A stretch of DNA of 64,000 bases. Origin: Gordonia amarae NBRC 15530 (GTDB taxonomy: Bacteria > Actinomycetota > Actinomycetes > Mycobacteriales > Mycobacteriaceae). The translations under genes and the position numbers were made by a program. Positions 42,477 through 52,284 of this stretch are shown here, one piece after another; positions within the stretch are counted from its first letter, which is position 1; every line of letters begins with the position of its first letter. Location: assembly GCF_000241345.1 (NCBI RefSeq), contig NZ_BAED01000003.1, positions 167,988-231,987 on the forward strand, in the 5' to 3' direction. The notes below the pieces were generated by a model. It was not told where the DNA came from, did not search any database, and saw nothing but the letters and a program-made list of their open reading frames with translations.

Positions 42477-43025
42477 TCAGCCCTTGAGGTCGGGCAGCGG
42501 ACCACGCCAGCTCTCGAAGACGGCCTTGACCTCGTCGGACAGGTGTTGCGATGCACCGGACTCCCGGTCGATGGCCACCAGAACGGTCCGCGCGATCGCG
42601 CACAGCTCACCGTGCGCCGAGTACAACTGCCCACCGATGGTGACCGACTTGGTGCCGATGCGGCCGACGGACACACCCACCCGGGCGGGCGCGAAGCTGT
42701 ACATCAGCGGCACCCGGAACTCGATGTCCTGCCGCGCGACCACGGTGACAGGACGCACCGCACCGATGTCGCGGCGGAACCACGTCGCCAGCGCCCGGAT
42801 CCGGGACTCCTCGAAGATCCGGGCGATCACCACGTTGTTGACGTGGTGGTTCAGGTCCATGTCGCCCCAGCGCAAGGACACCGGGACATCGACGCCTCCG
42901 CCGGGCACGCGGCGGATCACGACTCGCTCCTCGCTGATGATGTCGTCGTCGGCGGGGACATCGGCTCCGGGGACATCCGCTGCGGGGCCGGAAGCGTCTA
43001 CATGTGAAGGGCTGTGTTCGTGCAC
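42477..43025 (-). CDS. Acyl-CoA thioesterase, hotdog fold (4HBT/FadM type)
   Basis: About 182 residues from the GTG at 43025. The catalytic element is VSLRWGDMDLNHHVNNVVIARIF, the Asp-containing hotdog helix of 4-hydroxybenzoyl-CoA/FadM thioesterases, with IEFRVPLMYSFAPARV and TVLVAIDRESG strands after it. A ~40-residue acidic leader precedes the domain and the exact start is uncertain; the frame runs open to 43241 but the upstream part is Arg/Cys-rich and unlikely to be coding. Confidence 0.82.
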   Translation of the reverse strand: MHEHSPSHVDASGPAADVPGADVPADDDIISEERVVIRRVPGGGVDVPVSLRWGDMDLNHHVNNVVIARIFEESRIRALATWFRRDIGAVRPVTVVARQDIEFRVPLMYSFAPARVGVSVGRIGTKSVTIGGQLYSAHGELCAIARTVLVAIDRESGASQHLSDEVKAVFESWRGPLPDLKG

Positions 43026-43243
43026 AGGGCAAACCCTAACGGCTCGGTCCGACCTTCCGGGCCGGCAGTCGGCGATGCCCGACAGTGACAGGCGATACAC
43101 CCGATCACACCCACAGGTATGGAGGTGACGACGTAGACTCACCCGAAGGCGGCAAACGGGTCGTGTACCGGCGCGGATTCGGCCGGTGAAACAACAGCGG
43201 TAGTCACAGCAGGCCAGACGTACAGCAGCGGAAGGGGTCACCG

Positions 43244-44032
43244 GTGATCCTCCAGACGCGCCACCTTCGTCTGGACCCGGTCTCGGCCGCCGACGTCGAC
43301 GACCTTGTGCTCCTCGACAGCGACCCCGAGGTGATGCGTTACGTCAGTGGCGGTGCGCCCACCCCGCGTGAGGAGATCGTCGACTGGGTCGTTCCGCGCG
43401 CGGAATCGCACCTGCGGTCCGCCAAGGGCGGATTGTGGGTGGCCCGGGAACGCCGCACCGGCAGCTTCGTCGGGTGGGTGTCGCTGCGTCATCCGGGACA
43501 CAGCCCGCGGTCCGAACTCGAACTGAGCTACCGGCTGGCTCGGCGGTGGTGGGGTTCGGGCCTGGCCACTGAGGCCTCCGAGGCGCTCATCTCGATGGCG
43601 TTCCGGAGGTTGGGCACCCAGCGGGTGTTCGCCACCACCACGGCGGCGAACATCGGTTCGCGGCGGGTGATGGAGAAGCTGGGCATGTGCCTGACCTGGG
43701 TGGCGGTACCCGAAGACGACGCCGACGCCGATCTCGCGGACGTCGAGTACGAATTGTCTCGCGCCCAGTGGGAGATCGGGCAGGCCCCGACGGTCCGCTT
43801 CCGCGGCATCACCCCAGGTCGGATCGCCCCAGACCGTTCTTCTTCGCAAGACCGTTCTTCCCATGGCCGCGGTGTCCCCGACCGCCGCGCCACGCCGGTC
43901 CGGCGATCGGTGACCACCCCCGCCCCGGGGCCGGTTCCCCCAGGTCATCGCACCCAGAATGCCGCATCGGGTGGTCGTCACCGCAGGGCTGCCACAACGG
44001 AGTTTCCTTTCATCGCGACCGAAGCCGGATAA
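43244..44032 (+). CDS. GNAT-family N-acetyltransferase
   Basis: 262 residues. Residues ~1-175 form a RimJ/RimL-type acetyltransferase: TRHLRLDPVSAADVDDLV, ELSYRLARRWWGSGLATEAS (acetyl-CoA loop) and TTAANIGSRRVMEKLGM. The last ~85 residues are low-complexity Arg/Pro/Ser sequence of no known function; the domain is complete without it, so an annotated stop error or natural tail are both possible. Starts at GTG 43244. Confidence 0.85.
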   Translation: MILQTRHLRLDPVSAADVDDLVLLDSDPEVMRYVSGGAPTPREEIVDWVVPRAESHLRSAKGGLWVARERRTGSFVGWVSLRHPGHSPRSELELSYRLARRWWGSGLATEASEALISMAFRRLGTQRVFATTTAANIGSRRVMEKLGMCLTWVAVPEDDADADLADVEYELSRAQWEIGQAPTVRFRGITPGRIAPDRSSSQDRSSHGRGVPDRRATPVRRSVTTPAPGPVPPGHRTQNAASGGRHRRAATTEFPFIATEAG

Positions 44033-44132
44033 GCGACTACCGTAACGACTGTGCGCGTTGGTACATATCGGTGCGCACGGGGCGCATGGTCGCCCGTCAC
44101 CGAACGCACCACCTGACAGGAGTCGTCCACTC

Positions 44133-45551
44133 ATGAGCCGCCCGCATGTCGTCATCATCGGTTCGGGATTCGGCGGACTGTTCGCTGCCCAGCGCCTGCG
44201 CAAGACCGATGTCGACATCACGCTGATCGCCCGCACGACCCACCACCTGTTCCAGCCGATGCTCTACCAGGTGGCCACCGGCATCGTGTCCGAAGGCGAG
44301 ATCGCGCCCGCCACCCGCGTCATCCTGCGTAAACAGCGCAACGTGCAGGTGATGCTCGGCGACGTCACCGAGATCGACCTCAAGAACGGCACGGTCACCT
44401 CGCGACTGCTCGAACGGTTCACCACCACCCCGTACGACAAACTCATCATCGCCGCCGGCGCCGACCAGTCGTACTTCGGCAACGACCACTTCGCCGAATA
44501 CGCGCCCGGCATGAAGACCATCGACGACGCCCTCGAACTGCGTGGCCGTATCCTCGGTGCCTTCGAGCAGGCCGAGCTGTCCACCGACCCCGCCGAACGC
44601 GAGCGCCTGCTGACCTTCGTCGTGATCGGCGCCGGTCCGACCGGCGTGGAGCTGGCCGGTCAGATCGCGGAGATGAGCGACAAGACACTCAAGGACGCCT
44701 TCCGCAACATCGACGCGACGCTGGCCAGGGTGATTCTGCTGGACGCCGCTCCCGCCGTGCTTCCGCCGTTCGGTGAGAAGCTCGGCAAGAAGGCCGCGGC
44801 GCGGCTGGAGAAGATGGGTGTGGAGATCCAGCTCGGCGCGATGGTCGTCGACCTCGACTACGACAGCCTCACGGTCAAGGAGAAAGACGGCACCACACGG
44901 CGGATCGAGTCGCAGTGCAAGGTGTGGTCGGCCGGTGTTCAGGCCAGCCCGCTGGGCAAGCAGCTCGCCGAGCAGTCCGGTGTCGAGCTCGACCGCGCCG
45001 GCCGCGTGAAGGTCGGCCCCGACCTGTCGATCCCCGGCCACCCGGATGTGTTCGTGGTCGGCGACATGATGGCCGTCGACGGGGTGCCGGGCGTCGCCCA
45101 GGGCGCCATCCAGGGTGGCCGGTACGCGGCCGACGCCATCAAGGCCGAACTCAGCAAGGGCCAGACCCCCGAGCAACGTAAGCCGTTCAGCTACTACGAC
45201 AAGGGGTCGATGGCCACCATCTCGCGTTTCAGCGCGGTGATGCAGGTGCCGATCCCCGGTACCAAGAAGAAGTTCGAGACCGAGGGTTACTTCGCGTGGC
45301 TGGGCTGGCTGGCGCTGCACCTGGTGTACCTGGTCGGCTTCCGCAACCGCCTCAACACCCTCATCAACTGGTTCTTCGCGTTCACCACCCGCGGCCGTTC
45401 CCAGCTGGCCGTCACCGAGCAGCAGGTGTACGCGCGCACCGCCCTCGGCCACCTCAGCGAGATCGAGCATTCGTCGGTCGACGACGTCGAGGGCGAGTTG
45501 GCCAAGGGCACTGCGACCGAAGAGAAGAAGCCCGAGACCGAAGCGGGCTGA
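44133..45551 (+). CDS. ndh: Type II NADH dehydrogenase (non-proton-pumping)
   Basis: 472-residue peripheral membrane flavoenzyme that passes electrons from NADH to menaquinone. FAD motif VVIIGSGFGGLFAAQRL, NADH motif VVIGAGPTGVELAGQIAE, FVVGDMM and the quinone-site AQGAIQGGRYAA are all present; a C-terminal hydrophobic helix (LGWLALHLVYLVGF) anchors it to the membrane. The start at 44133 matches the usual N-terminus. Adjacent to urease as in mycobacteria (ndh = Rv1854c). Confidence 0.95.
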   Translation: MSRPHVVIIGSGFGGLFAAQRLRKTDVDITLIARTTHHLFQPMLYQVATGIVSEGEIAPATRVILRKQRNVQVMLGDVTEIDLKNGTVTSRLLERFTTTPYDKLIIAAGADQSYFGNDHFAEYAPGMKTIDDALELRGRILGAFEQAELSTDPAERERLLTFVVIGAGPTGVELAGQIAEMSDKTLKDAFRNIDATLARVILLDAAPAVLPPFGEKLGKKAAARLEKMGVEIQLGAMVVDLDYDSLTVKEKDGTTRRIESQCKVWSAGVQASPLGKQLAEQSGVELDRAGRVKVGPDLSIPGHPDVFVVGDMMAVDGVPGVAQGAIQGGRYAADAIKAELSKGQTPEQRKPFSYYDKGSMATISRFSAVMQVPIPGTKKKFETEGYFAWLGWLALHLVYLVGFRNRLNTLINWFFAFTTRGRSQLAVTEQQVYARTALGHLSEIEHSSVDDVEGELAKGTATEEKKPETEAG

Positions 45552-45575
45552 GCCGGCCGGCACCCCATCGACGCA

Positions 45576-45606
45576 CAGCAGCCGAGGATTTTCCCCTCGG
45601 CTGCTG
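45576..45606. terminator. Terminator downstream of ndh
   Basis: Perfect 12-base stem CAGCAGCCGAGG / CCTCGGCTGCTG around a 7-base A/T-rich loop, 25 bases after the ndh stop. It would also stop transcripts from the convergent ureD side. Confidence 0.85.
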
Positions 45607-45661
45607 TCGTCTCCGGGTAGGTGCTGCAGGGACGTGACCGGTGTTCCAGGCACGAATCGGC

Positions 45662-45701
45662 CAGGAAAGTTCTGGTCAGGAAAGTTCGGTCAGGAAAGTT
45701 C
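45662..45701. repeat. Triple short direct repeat at the end of ureD
   Basis: CAGGAAAGTTC occurs three times at 45662-45672, 45677-45687 and 45691-45701, with periods of 15 and 14 bases. The last copy overlaps the ureD stop codon. Probably replication slippage; it affects only the gene end. Confidence 0.8.
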
Positions 45702-46400
45702 TGCGGCGATCTCGCGTGCGGCGAAGACACGATCGGCGAGCACGGTCGTCAACGTCGGTGTGCCGGACGGATCGGCGATCCCGGCACCAGGAACGGCCGC
45801 GAGACGCAACCGGGCCGCGTACTCCTTCGACGAGACCATCTCCGGCCGGGGGTCAGGGTAGACGAACGTCGAGCTCAGTCCTCGGTGCCCACGACTGATC
45901 TCCCCGGGCCCCAGCACCAGCCGATGCCGCAGCACCGGATGTTCTCCCACGTCTACCCGCATCGACCCGGACCACCGTCCCCCGATCGCGGCATCGGTTA
46001 CGCCCCGGCCGATCTGCACGTGCTCGGCGATACGCACCCGCGAATCGGAGTGCAGGCGCGCGACCGTGGAGGTGGTGTGGTCGGCACCGCCGGCGACAAT
46101 CGTCGGCTCCGGATCGCACGCCAGCTCACCGCCCTCGTCCACCTCGATCAGCCATCGGGTCGACGAGTCGGCCCGCCCCGCGGCGGGCAGCGCGATGGTG
46201 GCCGCGACCGACCCCAGCTCGAGTCGCGCGCCGGCCTCCACCACCACCCTGATCTTGATCTCGTCGCCGCCGAGAGGTGTTGCGGCCGTGGAGATCAGAT
46301 GCAGCCTCGACGGCCCGGTGCGCCGCACCGCGAGCCCGCCCGTGGCGGAGGTGTGGATCGACGCGTCGGACCGGGCGACGATCGTGACGTCAGTGAACAT
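45690..46400 (-). CDS. ureD: Urease accessory protein UreD
   Basis: 236 residues; the scaffold of the UreD-UreF-UreG complex that delivers nickel to apo-urease. Typical features: [24 protein letters not shown] strand region and [19 protein letters not shown] near the start. The ATG at 46400 overlaps the ureG end by 11 bases; a start ten codons upstream is less like the family. Last gene of the ureAB-C-F-G-D operon. Confidence 0.9.
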   Translation of the reverse strand: MFTDVTIVARSDASIHTSATGGLAVRRTGPSRLHLISTAATPLGGDEIKIRVVVEAGARLELGSVAATIALPAAGRADSSTRWLIEVDEGGELACDPEPTIVAGGADHTTSTVARLHSDSRVRIAEHVQIGRGVTDAAIGGRWSGSMRVDVGEHPVLRHRLVLGPGEISRGHRGLSSTFVYPDPRPEMVSSKEYAARLRLAAVPGAGIADPSGTPTLTTVLADRVFAAREIAAELS

Positions 46401-47112
46401 CTGCTGTGCGCGGATCCGCCTCGGACACATCGGGGTTCGCGTATTCGGCGAGTTGGGTGCGCACCCAGGCCAGTACGTCGCTCGCCGACGGGTCGTCGGT
46501 CAGCGAGATCAGCGCCGTCGGGCGGCCCTCGCGGACCTTCGCCGAATCGCGGCGCATGACGTCGAGGTCGGCGTTGACCCGTTCGGCGAGGTCGATCTTG
46601 TTGACCACCAGCAGATCCGAGTAAGTGACACCCGGCCCGCCCTTGCGCGGCACCTTGTCGCCACCGGCGACATCGATCACGAAGATCTGCACGTCGATCA
46701 GTCCGGTGGAGAACGTCGCTGTCAGGTTGTCGCCGCCCGATTCCACCAGGATCAGATCCAGCGGGGGGTTCGCGGCGATGAGGTCGTCGATGGCGTCGAG
46801 GTTGGCGGTGATGTCGTCGCGGATCGCGGTGTGCGGGCAGCCGCCGGTCTGCACGGCGGTGATGCGCTCGTCGGGCAGCACGGCGTGCCGGCGCAGGAAG
46901 TCCGCGTCCTCGGTGGTGTAGATGTCGTTGGTCACCACGGCCAGCGACAGTTCGTCCCGCAGTTCCCGGCACAGCGCCGCCACCAGCGCGGTCTTGCCCG
47001 AGCCGACCGGCCCGCCCACACCGATGCGCAGTGCCTCCCCCGGCTCCCGGTGCCGGCGGGGACGGTCGTGGTCGTGGCTGTGCGGTTCGCCGTCGATCAG
47101 ATGGGGTGGCAT
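46390..47112 (-). CDS. ureG: Urease accessory GTPase UreG
   Basis: 240-residue nickel-metallochaperone GTPase. P-loop [22 protein letters not shown] motif in [12 protein letters not shown] (nickel ligands), [12 protein letters not shown] and NKIDLAERV (G4) are intact. The leader [19 protein letters not shown] is His-rich, perhaps compensating for the absence of a UreE nickel carrier gene. ATG 47112. Confidence 0.95.
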   Translation of the reverse strand: MPPHLIDGEPHSHDHDRPRRHREPGEALRIGVGGPVGSGKTALVAALCRELRDELSLAVVTNDIYTTEDADFLRRHAVLPDERITAVQTGGCPHTAIRDDITANLDAIDDLIAANPPLDLILVESGGDNLTATFSTGLIDVQIFVIDVAGGDKVPRKGGPGVTYSDLLVVNKIDLAERVNADLDVMRRDSAKVREGRPTALISLTDDPSASDVLAWVRTQLAEYANPDVSEADPRTADVH

Positions 47113-47149
47113 GGGTTTTCGCTCCTTCGTTGAACAGGTCGGGTGCCGG

Positions 47150-47800
47150 TCACGACATGAACAGCGGCATGTCGCGCCGCGTGTGCCGTTCGGCGAAGAT
47201 GTCGAAGATCGGGTCGGACAGGTCAGCGAGTCCGGTGGTCGCCTCCCGGGCCACCTGCTCGCACAGCGGCGACAGTTCGGCGATCGTGATCGCGACATCG
47301 GCCGGGTCGAGCGCCAGCAGCCGCTGGCCCGCGGTGGCCGAACCGCTCATCGTTGTGTACACCAGAACCAGCGCGGTCTGCAGTGGTGACAGCCCGGCCA
47401 CCGCACCCACCGACCCGCTGATCACCGGAAGGTGGGTAGCCGGACTGTGTTCGGACCAATCATGGTGCGGATACAGCCTTTTCGCCAGCCGGACCATTCC
47501 CCTGCCCTGCGCGTAGGAGGCCTGCCGGGCGGCGCTCGACGGGGTGCGCGCATCCATCTCCCGCTGAGCTCGCGACACACTCAGCTCACCGGCGCTCACC
47601 TGCGCCGCCACCGACGCGGCCACCAGACCCGCCGATTCCACCCGGCGGCGCAGAAAATCGGCAAGCGTGGCCACCGACCGCACATCGCCGTCGGCGACGG
47701 CCTGCTCCACACCGCCGGAATGGACGTGACCGCCGACCGGCAGACGAGAGTCGGCCAGACTCAGCATCATCGCCAGCGGCGCCTGTAGGGACGCATCCAT
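47150..47800 (-). CDS. ureF: Urease accessory protein UreF
   Basis: 216 residues, all-helical GTPase-activating partner of UreG. Diagnostic stretches are [24 protein letters not shown] near the start, [18 protein letters not shown] and ALVLVYTT. Its ATG overlaps the ureC stop by one base. Confidence 0.92.
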   Translation of the reverse strand: MDASLQAPLAMMLSLADSRLPVGGHVHSGGVEQAVADGDVRSVATLADFLRRRVESAGLVAASVAAQVSAGELSVSRAQREMDARTPSSAARQASYAQGRGMVRLAKRLYPHHDWSEHSPATHLPVISGSVGAVAGLSPLQTALVLVYTTMSGSATAGQRLLALDPADVAITIAELSPLCEQVAREATTGLADLSDPIFDIFAERHTRRDMPLFMS

Positions 47801-49518
47801 CAGAACAGGAAATACCTTTGCGCCATGGGCAATTCGGCCACCGGCTCGGCCTCCCACACCTCGCCGTCGACGCGGACGGTGAAGGTGTCCGGCTCCACCT
47901 CGATACGCGGGCAGGCGTCATTGCCGGGCATGTCGGCCTTGCCGACCTTTCGGGTGTTCTTGACCGGCACCAGCTTTCGGTCCACACCGATACGTCCGGC
48001 CAGATCCCCGGGGGCCCCGGGCGCGACGAAACTGATCGACGTGGCGGCCGCCGCCTTGGGCGCGGCACCGAACATCGGCCGCGGCAGCACCGGCTGCGGG
48101 GTGGGGATCGACGCGTTCGCATCACCCATCGCCGCCCAGGCGATCGCACCCCCCTTGATCACCAGATCCGGTCGCACCCCGAAGAACGCGGGATCCCACA
48201 GCACCAGGTCGGCGAGTTTGCCCTCCTCGACCGAGCCGATCTCGTCGTCGAAACCGTGCGCGACGGCGGGGCAGATCGTGTACTTGGCGACGTACCGCTG
48301 GGCGCGCACGTTGTCGGCGCGGCCGTCGCCGGGCAGCGACCCCCGCTTGACCTTCATCACGTGCGCGGTCTGCCAGGTGCGCAGCACCACCTCACCGATG
48401 CGGCCCATCGCCTGCGAGTCGGACCCGATCATCGAGATCGCGCCCAAGTCGTGCAGCAGGTCCTCGGCCGCGATCGTCGACGGCCGGATCCGGCTTTCGG
48501 CGAACGCGAGATCCTCGGGCACAGTCGGATTGAGGTGATGGCACACCATCAGCATGTCGAGATGCTCGTCGAGGGTGTTGACGGTGTGCGGACGCGTCGG
48601 ATTGGTCGACGACGGAAGGACATTCGGGTAGGCCGCGACCGTGATGATGTCGGGTGCGTGACCACCGCCGGCCCCCTCGGTGTGGTAGGCGTGGATGCTG
48701 CGTCCGGCGATCGCGCCGAGCGTGGCCTCCACGAAACCGGCCTCGTTGAGAGTGTCCGAGTGCAGTGCCACCTGAACACCGGTCTCGTCGGCCACCCGCA
48801 GGCAGGCGTCGATGGCCGCCGGAGTCGAGCCCCAGTCCTCGTGCAGCTTGAAACCCGAAGCGCCGGCCAGGATCTGCTCATGCATGGCCGCCGCGCTGAC
48901 GGTGTTGCCTTTGCCGAGCAGCGCGATGTTCATCGGCCAGTGATCGGTCGCTGCGAGGATCGACGCCAGGTGCCAGGCGCCGGGGGTGACCGTGGTGGCC
49001 TTGCTGCCCTCGGCCGGGCCGGTGCCGCCGCCGATCAGCGTGGTGATGCCGTTGCCGAGTGCCTCGTCCATGATCTGCGGGCAGATGAAGTGCACGTGGC
49101 AGTCGATGGCGCCGGCGGTGACGATCTTGCCGTTGCCGGCGATGACCTCCGTCGACGGCCCGATCACGAGCTTCGGATGCACCCCGGTCATGGTGTCCGG
49201 GTTGCCGGCCTTGCCCATCGCGACGATGCGGCCGTCGCGAATACCCAGGTCGGCCTTGATGATTCCCCAATGGTCGAGGATCACCACACCGGTGATGACG
49301 GTGTCGGGGGCGCCCTCGGCGCGGGTGGCGCGGCTCTGGCCCATCGACTCGCGGATCACCTTGCCGCCGCCGAACACCGCCTCCTCACCGGCCAGACCCG
49401 GACCGCCGGAGCGGTCCTCGGTGACCTCGATCAGCAGGTCGGTGTCGGCGAGCCGGATCCGGTCGCCGGTGGTCGGGCCGAACAGCTGGGCGTAACGGTC
49501 GCGTCCGAGAAGTGCCAT
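47800..49518 (-). CDS. ureC: Urease alpha (catalytic) subunit
   Basis: 572-residue nickel amidohydrolase that splits urea to ammonia and carbamate. All active-site elements are present: His141/His143 in [10 protein letters not shown], carbamylated Lys224 in GFKLHEDWG, the flap Cys326-His327 in MVCHHLNP and Asp367 in [13 protein letters not shown]. The ATG at 49518 matches the standard [19 protein letters not shown] start. It follows ureAB by one base. Confidence 0.96.
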   Translation of the reverse strand: MALLGRDRYAQLFGPTTGDRIRLADTDLLIEVTEDRSGGPGLAGEEAVFGGGKVIRESMGQSRATRAEGAPDTVITGVVILDHWGIIKADLGIRDGRIVAMGKAGNPDTMTGVHPKLVIGPSTEVIAGNGKIVTAGAIDCHVHFICPQIMDEALGNGITTLIGGGTGPAEGSKATTVTPGAWHLASILAATDHWPMNIALLGKGNTVSAAAMHEQILAGASGFKLHEDWGSTPAAIDACLRVADETGVQVALHSDTLNEAGFVEATLGAIAGRSIHAYHTEGAGGGHAPDIITVAAYPNVLPSSTNPTRPHTVNTLDEHLDMLMVCHHLNPTVPEDLAFAESRIRPSTIAAEDLLHDLGAISMIGSDSQAMGRIGEVVLRTWQTAHVMKVKRGSLPGDGRADNVRAQRYVAKYTICPAVAHGFDDEIGSVEEGKLADLVLWDPAFFGVRPDLVIKGGAIAWAAMGDANASIPTPQPVLPRPMFGAAPKAAAATSISFVAPGAPGDLAGRIGVDRKLVPVKNTRKVGKADMPGNDACPRIEVEPDTFTVRVDGEVWEAEPVAELPMAQRYFLF

Positions 49519-49519
49519 G

Positions 49520-50176
49520 TCAGATCTCCTCGGTGATGCCGGTCGCCGGGCCGTCGAGTTTGCCGGGTGCGTCGAGCGAGATGCCGTACACCTCGCGGGT
49601 GCCACCGAGCGGGACCAGTGTCACCGTCATCTCGATACCCGGCTCGAAGCGCACCGCGGTGCCGGCCGGGATGTCGAGACGACGCCCGTACGCGGCGGTG
49701 CGGTCGAAGCTGAGCGCGCCGTTGGCCTGTGGGAAATGCACGTGACTGCCCACCTGGACCGGCCGGTCGCCGGTGTTGGTGACGACGAGCCGCACCGGGT
49801 CGGCGCCGATGTTCAGTTCGATGTCGCCGTCCTCGGCGATCACCTCACCCGGCACCCGCGACGATCCGGGTCCCGGGTCGATCGGGCTGTGGACAGTGAC
49901 GAGTTTGGTCCCGTCCGGGAACGTCGCCTCCACCTGGACGTCGTGCAGCATCTCGGGGATGCCGTCGAGCACGTCGTCGCGGCTGAGCACCTCGCGTCCC
50001 GAGGTCATCAGCTCGGCCACCGACCGCCCGTCGCGTGCGCCCTCGAGCACGTGCTCGGTGACGATCGCCACCACCTCGGGATGGTTGAGCTTGAGTCCGC
50101 GGGCCTTCCGTCGCCGGGCCAGGTCTGCCGCATACGAAACCATCAGCCGCTCTTGCTCATGTGGCGACAGGCGCAC
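49520..50176 (-). CDS. ureAB: Fused urease gamma-beta subunit (UreA-UreB)
   Basis: 218 residues: ~1-100 is UreA ([41 protein letters not shown]), ~105-218 is UreB ([33 protein letters not shown]). In mycobacteria ureA and ureB are separate, while a fused form is found in Helicobacter and some actinobacteria. Starts at GTG 50176, first gene of the urease operon. Confidence 0.93.
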   Translation of the reverse strand: MRLSPHEQERLMVSYAADLARRRKARGLKLNHPEVVAIVTEHVLEGARDGRSVAELMTSGREVLSRDDVLDGIPEMLHDVQVEATFPDGTKLVTVHSPIDPGPGSSRVPGEVIAEDGDIELNIGADPVRLVVTNTGDRPVQVGSHVHFPQANGALSFDRTAAYGRRLDIPAGTAVRFEPGIEMTVTLVPLGGTREVYGISLDAPGKLDGPATGITEEI

Positions 50177-50293
50177 GGATTCATCTCCTTCAACACCGTT
50201 GGGTCCAGATCCCGGTTGTCGTCATCCTGCCACGGGTCGCGGCCCCCGGCTCGACGAGCGGGAACTCACCATGTCGCGACCGGTCGCACCTGT

Positions 50294-51547
50294 TCAGTCC
50301 GCCAACGCTCCCCCGCCGGCGCGCAGCGACTCCAGGGCGGACTCGGTGACCAGCGGCGCGATCGCGGCCACCTCGTCGTAGGTGAAGGCGCCCGCGGCGA
50401 TACCCCGCCCGATGACCAAGGACAACGACATCGCGGTGGCCGGCTCGTCGGCGACGTCCCCACCGGACCGCTCGAAGTACGCCTGCAACCGTGCGGCGGC
50501 GCCCGGCATGGCGCCACGGAAGAATCCGACCACCGCGAGCCAGCGGGTCACCAGGTGACCGGGGTGCATGTCCCAGCCCTGGTAGATACCCCGTTCGAGG
50601 GAGCGGACCACGAGCGAGTGGTGCCGGCGTACCGCCGCGGCGATGTTGTCGGGGGTTCCCGTGGGCAGTACCTGGGTCGACCCGTCGCTCACCCACACCC
50701 CGGTCTGCGCGGCCGCGGCCTGCATGACCGCCTTGGCGTGGTCGGCGACCGGATGGGCCAGGGACTGCTGGGCCGAGACGACCCCGCAGGCCGCGCTGTA
50801 GTCGTAGGTGCCGTAGTGCAGCCCGGACAGCCGCGGCCTGCCCCGGTGGATGGCCCGGGCGAGTGTGGCGGTGCCGTCCGGACCGAGGACCGCCTGCGGA
50901 ATCTCGATCTGCAGTTCGTACCGCAGCGCCCCCTCGGCGAGGCCGTGCACGCGTTCGAACTCCTCGCACAGCACGTTGACGGCGTCCACCTGACGCACGT
51001 CCCGGAGCTTCGGGACGGTGAAGACGAAACCGTCGGGCACACCGCCTGCGGCGTCGAGGACGAGTTCCAGTGTGCGCAGCCCGCGAGGCCGTTCGACGGC
51101 GCCGAGGCCCTTGGCCCGGACCCCGAAACTGCGGGGTGCGTGCGGGGCGTCGGCCGACCAGTCGCGCAGGGTGCGCCCTGCCGCCCTGGCGTGGGCATCC
51201 TCGACGTCGTCGGGGCGCCAGCCGTACCCGTCCTCGAGGTCGATTCTCAGGTCCTCGATCGGGTTGGTACGCAACCTGTCGAGAACGATGCCGATGACCT
51301 GTTCGCCGGCCAGCTCACCGAGCACCCCGAAGGTCTCCCCCGCGAGCGTGATCGCGCGTTCACCCCACTCCCTCGGCGTGCCCGGGTCGGCGTCGGCGGC
51401 GCTGACGTACACGGTGTGTGCGGGCTGGCCCGACGGATCATCGCCGGGAAAGCAGGTGGCGAGGTCGGCGTCAACCGGCGCCAGCAGATCATCGATGCGC
51501 CCACGCACGGAGTCGGACAGGGTGCGTGGGTTGCCGGCGGCGGTCAC
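50294..51547 (-). CDS. DUF6986 protein, HpcH/HpaI aldolase / citrate-lyase-beta-like
   Basis: 417 residues with a CitE-like TIM-barrel: DLRIDLEDGYGWRPDD, FVFTVPKLRD, ELQIEIPQAVLG, LSGLHYGTYDYSAACGV and QGWDMHPGHLVTRW. The conserved Glu/Asp that bind Mg in CitE-type lyases appear to be present. The family is common in actinobacteria, but the reaction is not established. The GTG start overlaps the stop of the upstream thioesterase gene by four bases (GTGA). Confidence 0.8.
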   Translation of the reverse strand: MTAAGNPRTLSDSVRGRIDDLLAPVDADLATCFPGDDPSGQPAHTVYVSAADADPGTPREWGERAITLAGETFGVLGELAGEQVIGIVLDRLRTNPIEDLRIDLEDGYGWRPDDVEDAHARAAGRTLRDWSADAPHAPRSFGVRAKGLGAVERPRGLRTLELVLDAAGGVPDGFVFTVPKLRDVRQVDAVNVLCEEFERVHGLAEGALRYELQIEIPQAVLGPDGTATLARAIHRGRPRLSGLHYGTYDYSAACGVVSAQQSLAHPVADHAKAVMQAAAAQTGVWVSDGSTQVLPTGTPDNIAAAVRRHHSLVVRSLERGIYQGWDMHPGHLVTRWLAVVGFFRGAMPGAAARLQAYFERSGGDVADEPATAMSLSLVIGRGIAAGAFTYDEVAAIAPLVTESALESLRAGGGALAD

Positions 51548-51996
51548 TCACCACCGTTCGAGGGTGCGGAATCGGGCAGTTCAATGTTCTGCAGTCGCAC
51601 CTGCGACCGGGCCAGCGCTCTTCCGTCGGCGTCGGTGAACTCGACAGCCCACAGCTGCTGGCGGCGGCCACGGTGGATCGGGCTGGTGCGGATCGAGATG
51701 GTGCCCTCGCTGACCGAGCGCAGGAAATCGGTGCTGTTGTTCACGCCCACCGCGGTGCCGCCGATCCCGGTGGCATGCAGCCAGTAGGCGCCGCTCATAC
51801 TGGCCGCCGATTCGGCCACCGCGCAGTACACACCCCCGTGGACGATGCCGAACGGCTGATGATGCTTGGCCGACAACTCCAGCGTCGCGACCAGGCCATC
51901 GGCATCGATCGAGGTGAACTTCTGGCCGATCTCGGCGTCGAAACCCCGGACGTCGTTCAGGTTGTTCACGATTTCCTCAACAGTGAGTGTGCTCAT
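51544..51996 (-). CDS. PaaI-family hotdog thioesterase
   Basis: 150 residues. KHHQPFGIVHGGVYCAVAESAASMSG is the PaaI/4HBT active-site helix, with Gln/His and Glu in the expected places; NNSTDFLRSVSEG and LWAVEFTDADGRALARSQVRL complete the fold. It is the probable counterpart of mycobacterial Rv1847 at the same position beside blaI. ATG 51996 is used; an in-frame ATG 12 codons upstream is possible. Confidence 0.85.
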   Translation of the reverse strand: MSTLTVEEIVNNLNDVRGFDAEIGQKFTSIDADGLVATLELSAKHHQPFGIVHGGVYCAVAESAASMSGAYWLHATGIGGTAVGVNNSTDFLRSVSEGTISIRTSPIHRGRRQQLWAVEFTDADGRALARSQVRLQNIELPDSAPSNGGE

Positions 51997-52162
51997 GGAT
52001 CCCAGATTGTCACGGCCCCCGGGCGGTGTCATCACGAGGCCGACCCGACCCGTTCCCTCCAGTTTGTGATCGAAGTCACGGAAGTGGCATCCGCACCGCT
52101 CATGCCGGGTTCCGGGCCCCACCGATCGCGATCATCATGAGCGAAAAGCGTGCCGGAGGAAC

Positions 52163-52202
52163 CGAAAGGCCCTACCCCTCGTTGGAGAGGTAGGGCCTTT
52201 CG
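52163..52202. terminator. Strong terminator-like hairpin in a divergent intergenic region
   Basis: Perfect 14-base stem (CGAAAGGCCCTACC / GGTAGGGCCTTTCG) with a 12-base loop. The genes on either side are transcribed away from it, so it ends neither. It may terminate an unannotated short transcript or insulate the two promoters. Confidence 0.75.
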
Positions 52203-52260
52203 TGACGTGGACCGGGGGTCTCTGCAGCCCTCAGGACTCTCGCGCGGTCCGACGTTGTAA

Positions 52261-52279
52261 TTAATGTAGGCTACCCTTA
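52261..52279. promoter_or_regulatory. Iron-box-like site (IdeR/DtxR)
   Basis: TTAATGTAGGCTACCCTTA matches the consensus iron box TTAGGTTAGGCTAACCTAA at 14 of 19 positions, including the central TAGGCTA. IdeR/DtxR represses from such sites when iron is replete. It overlaps the likely promoter of the leader ORF and blaI (a TACCCT at 52272-52277 could be the -10). Confidence 0.55.
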
Positions 52280-52284
52280 CCAAC

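Noticed and set aside
47818..49536. 572-codon plus-strand frame opposite ureC
   Set aside because: Antisense shadow; urease alpha has every active-site residue on the minus strand.
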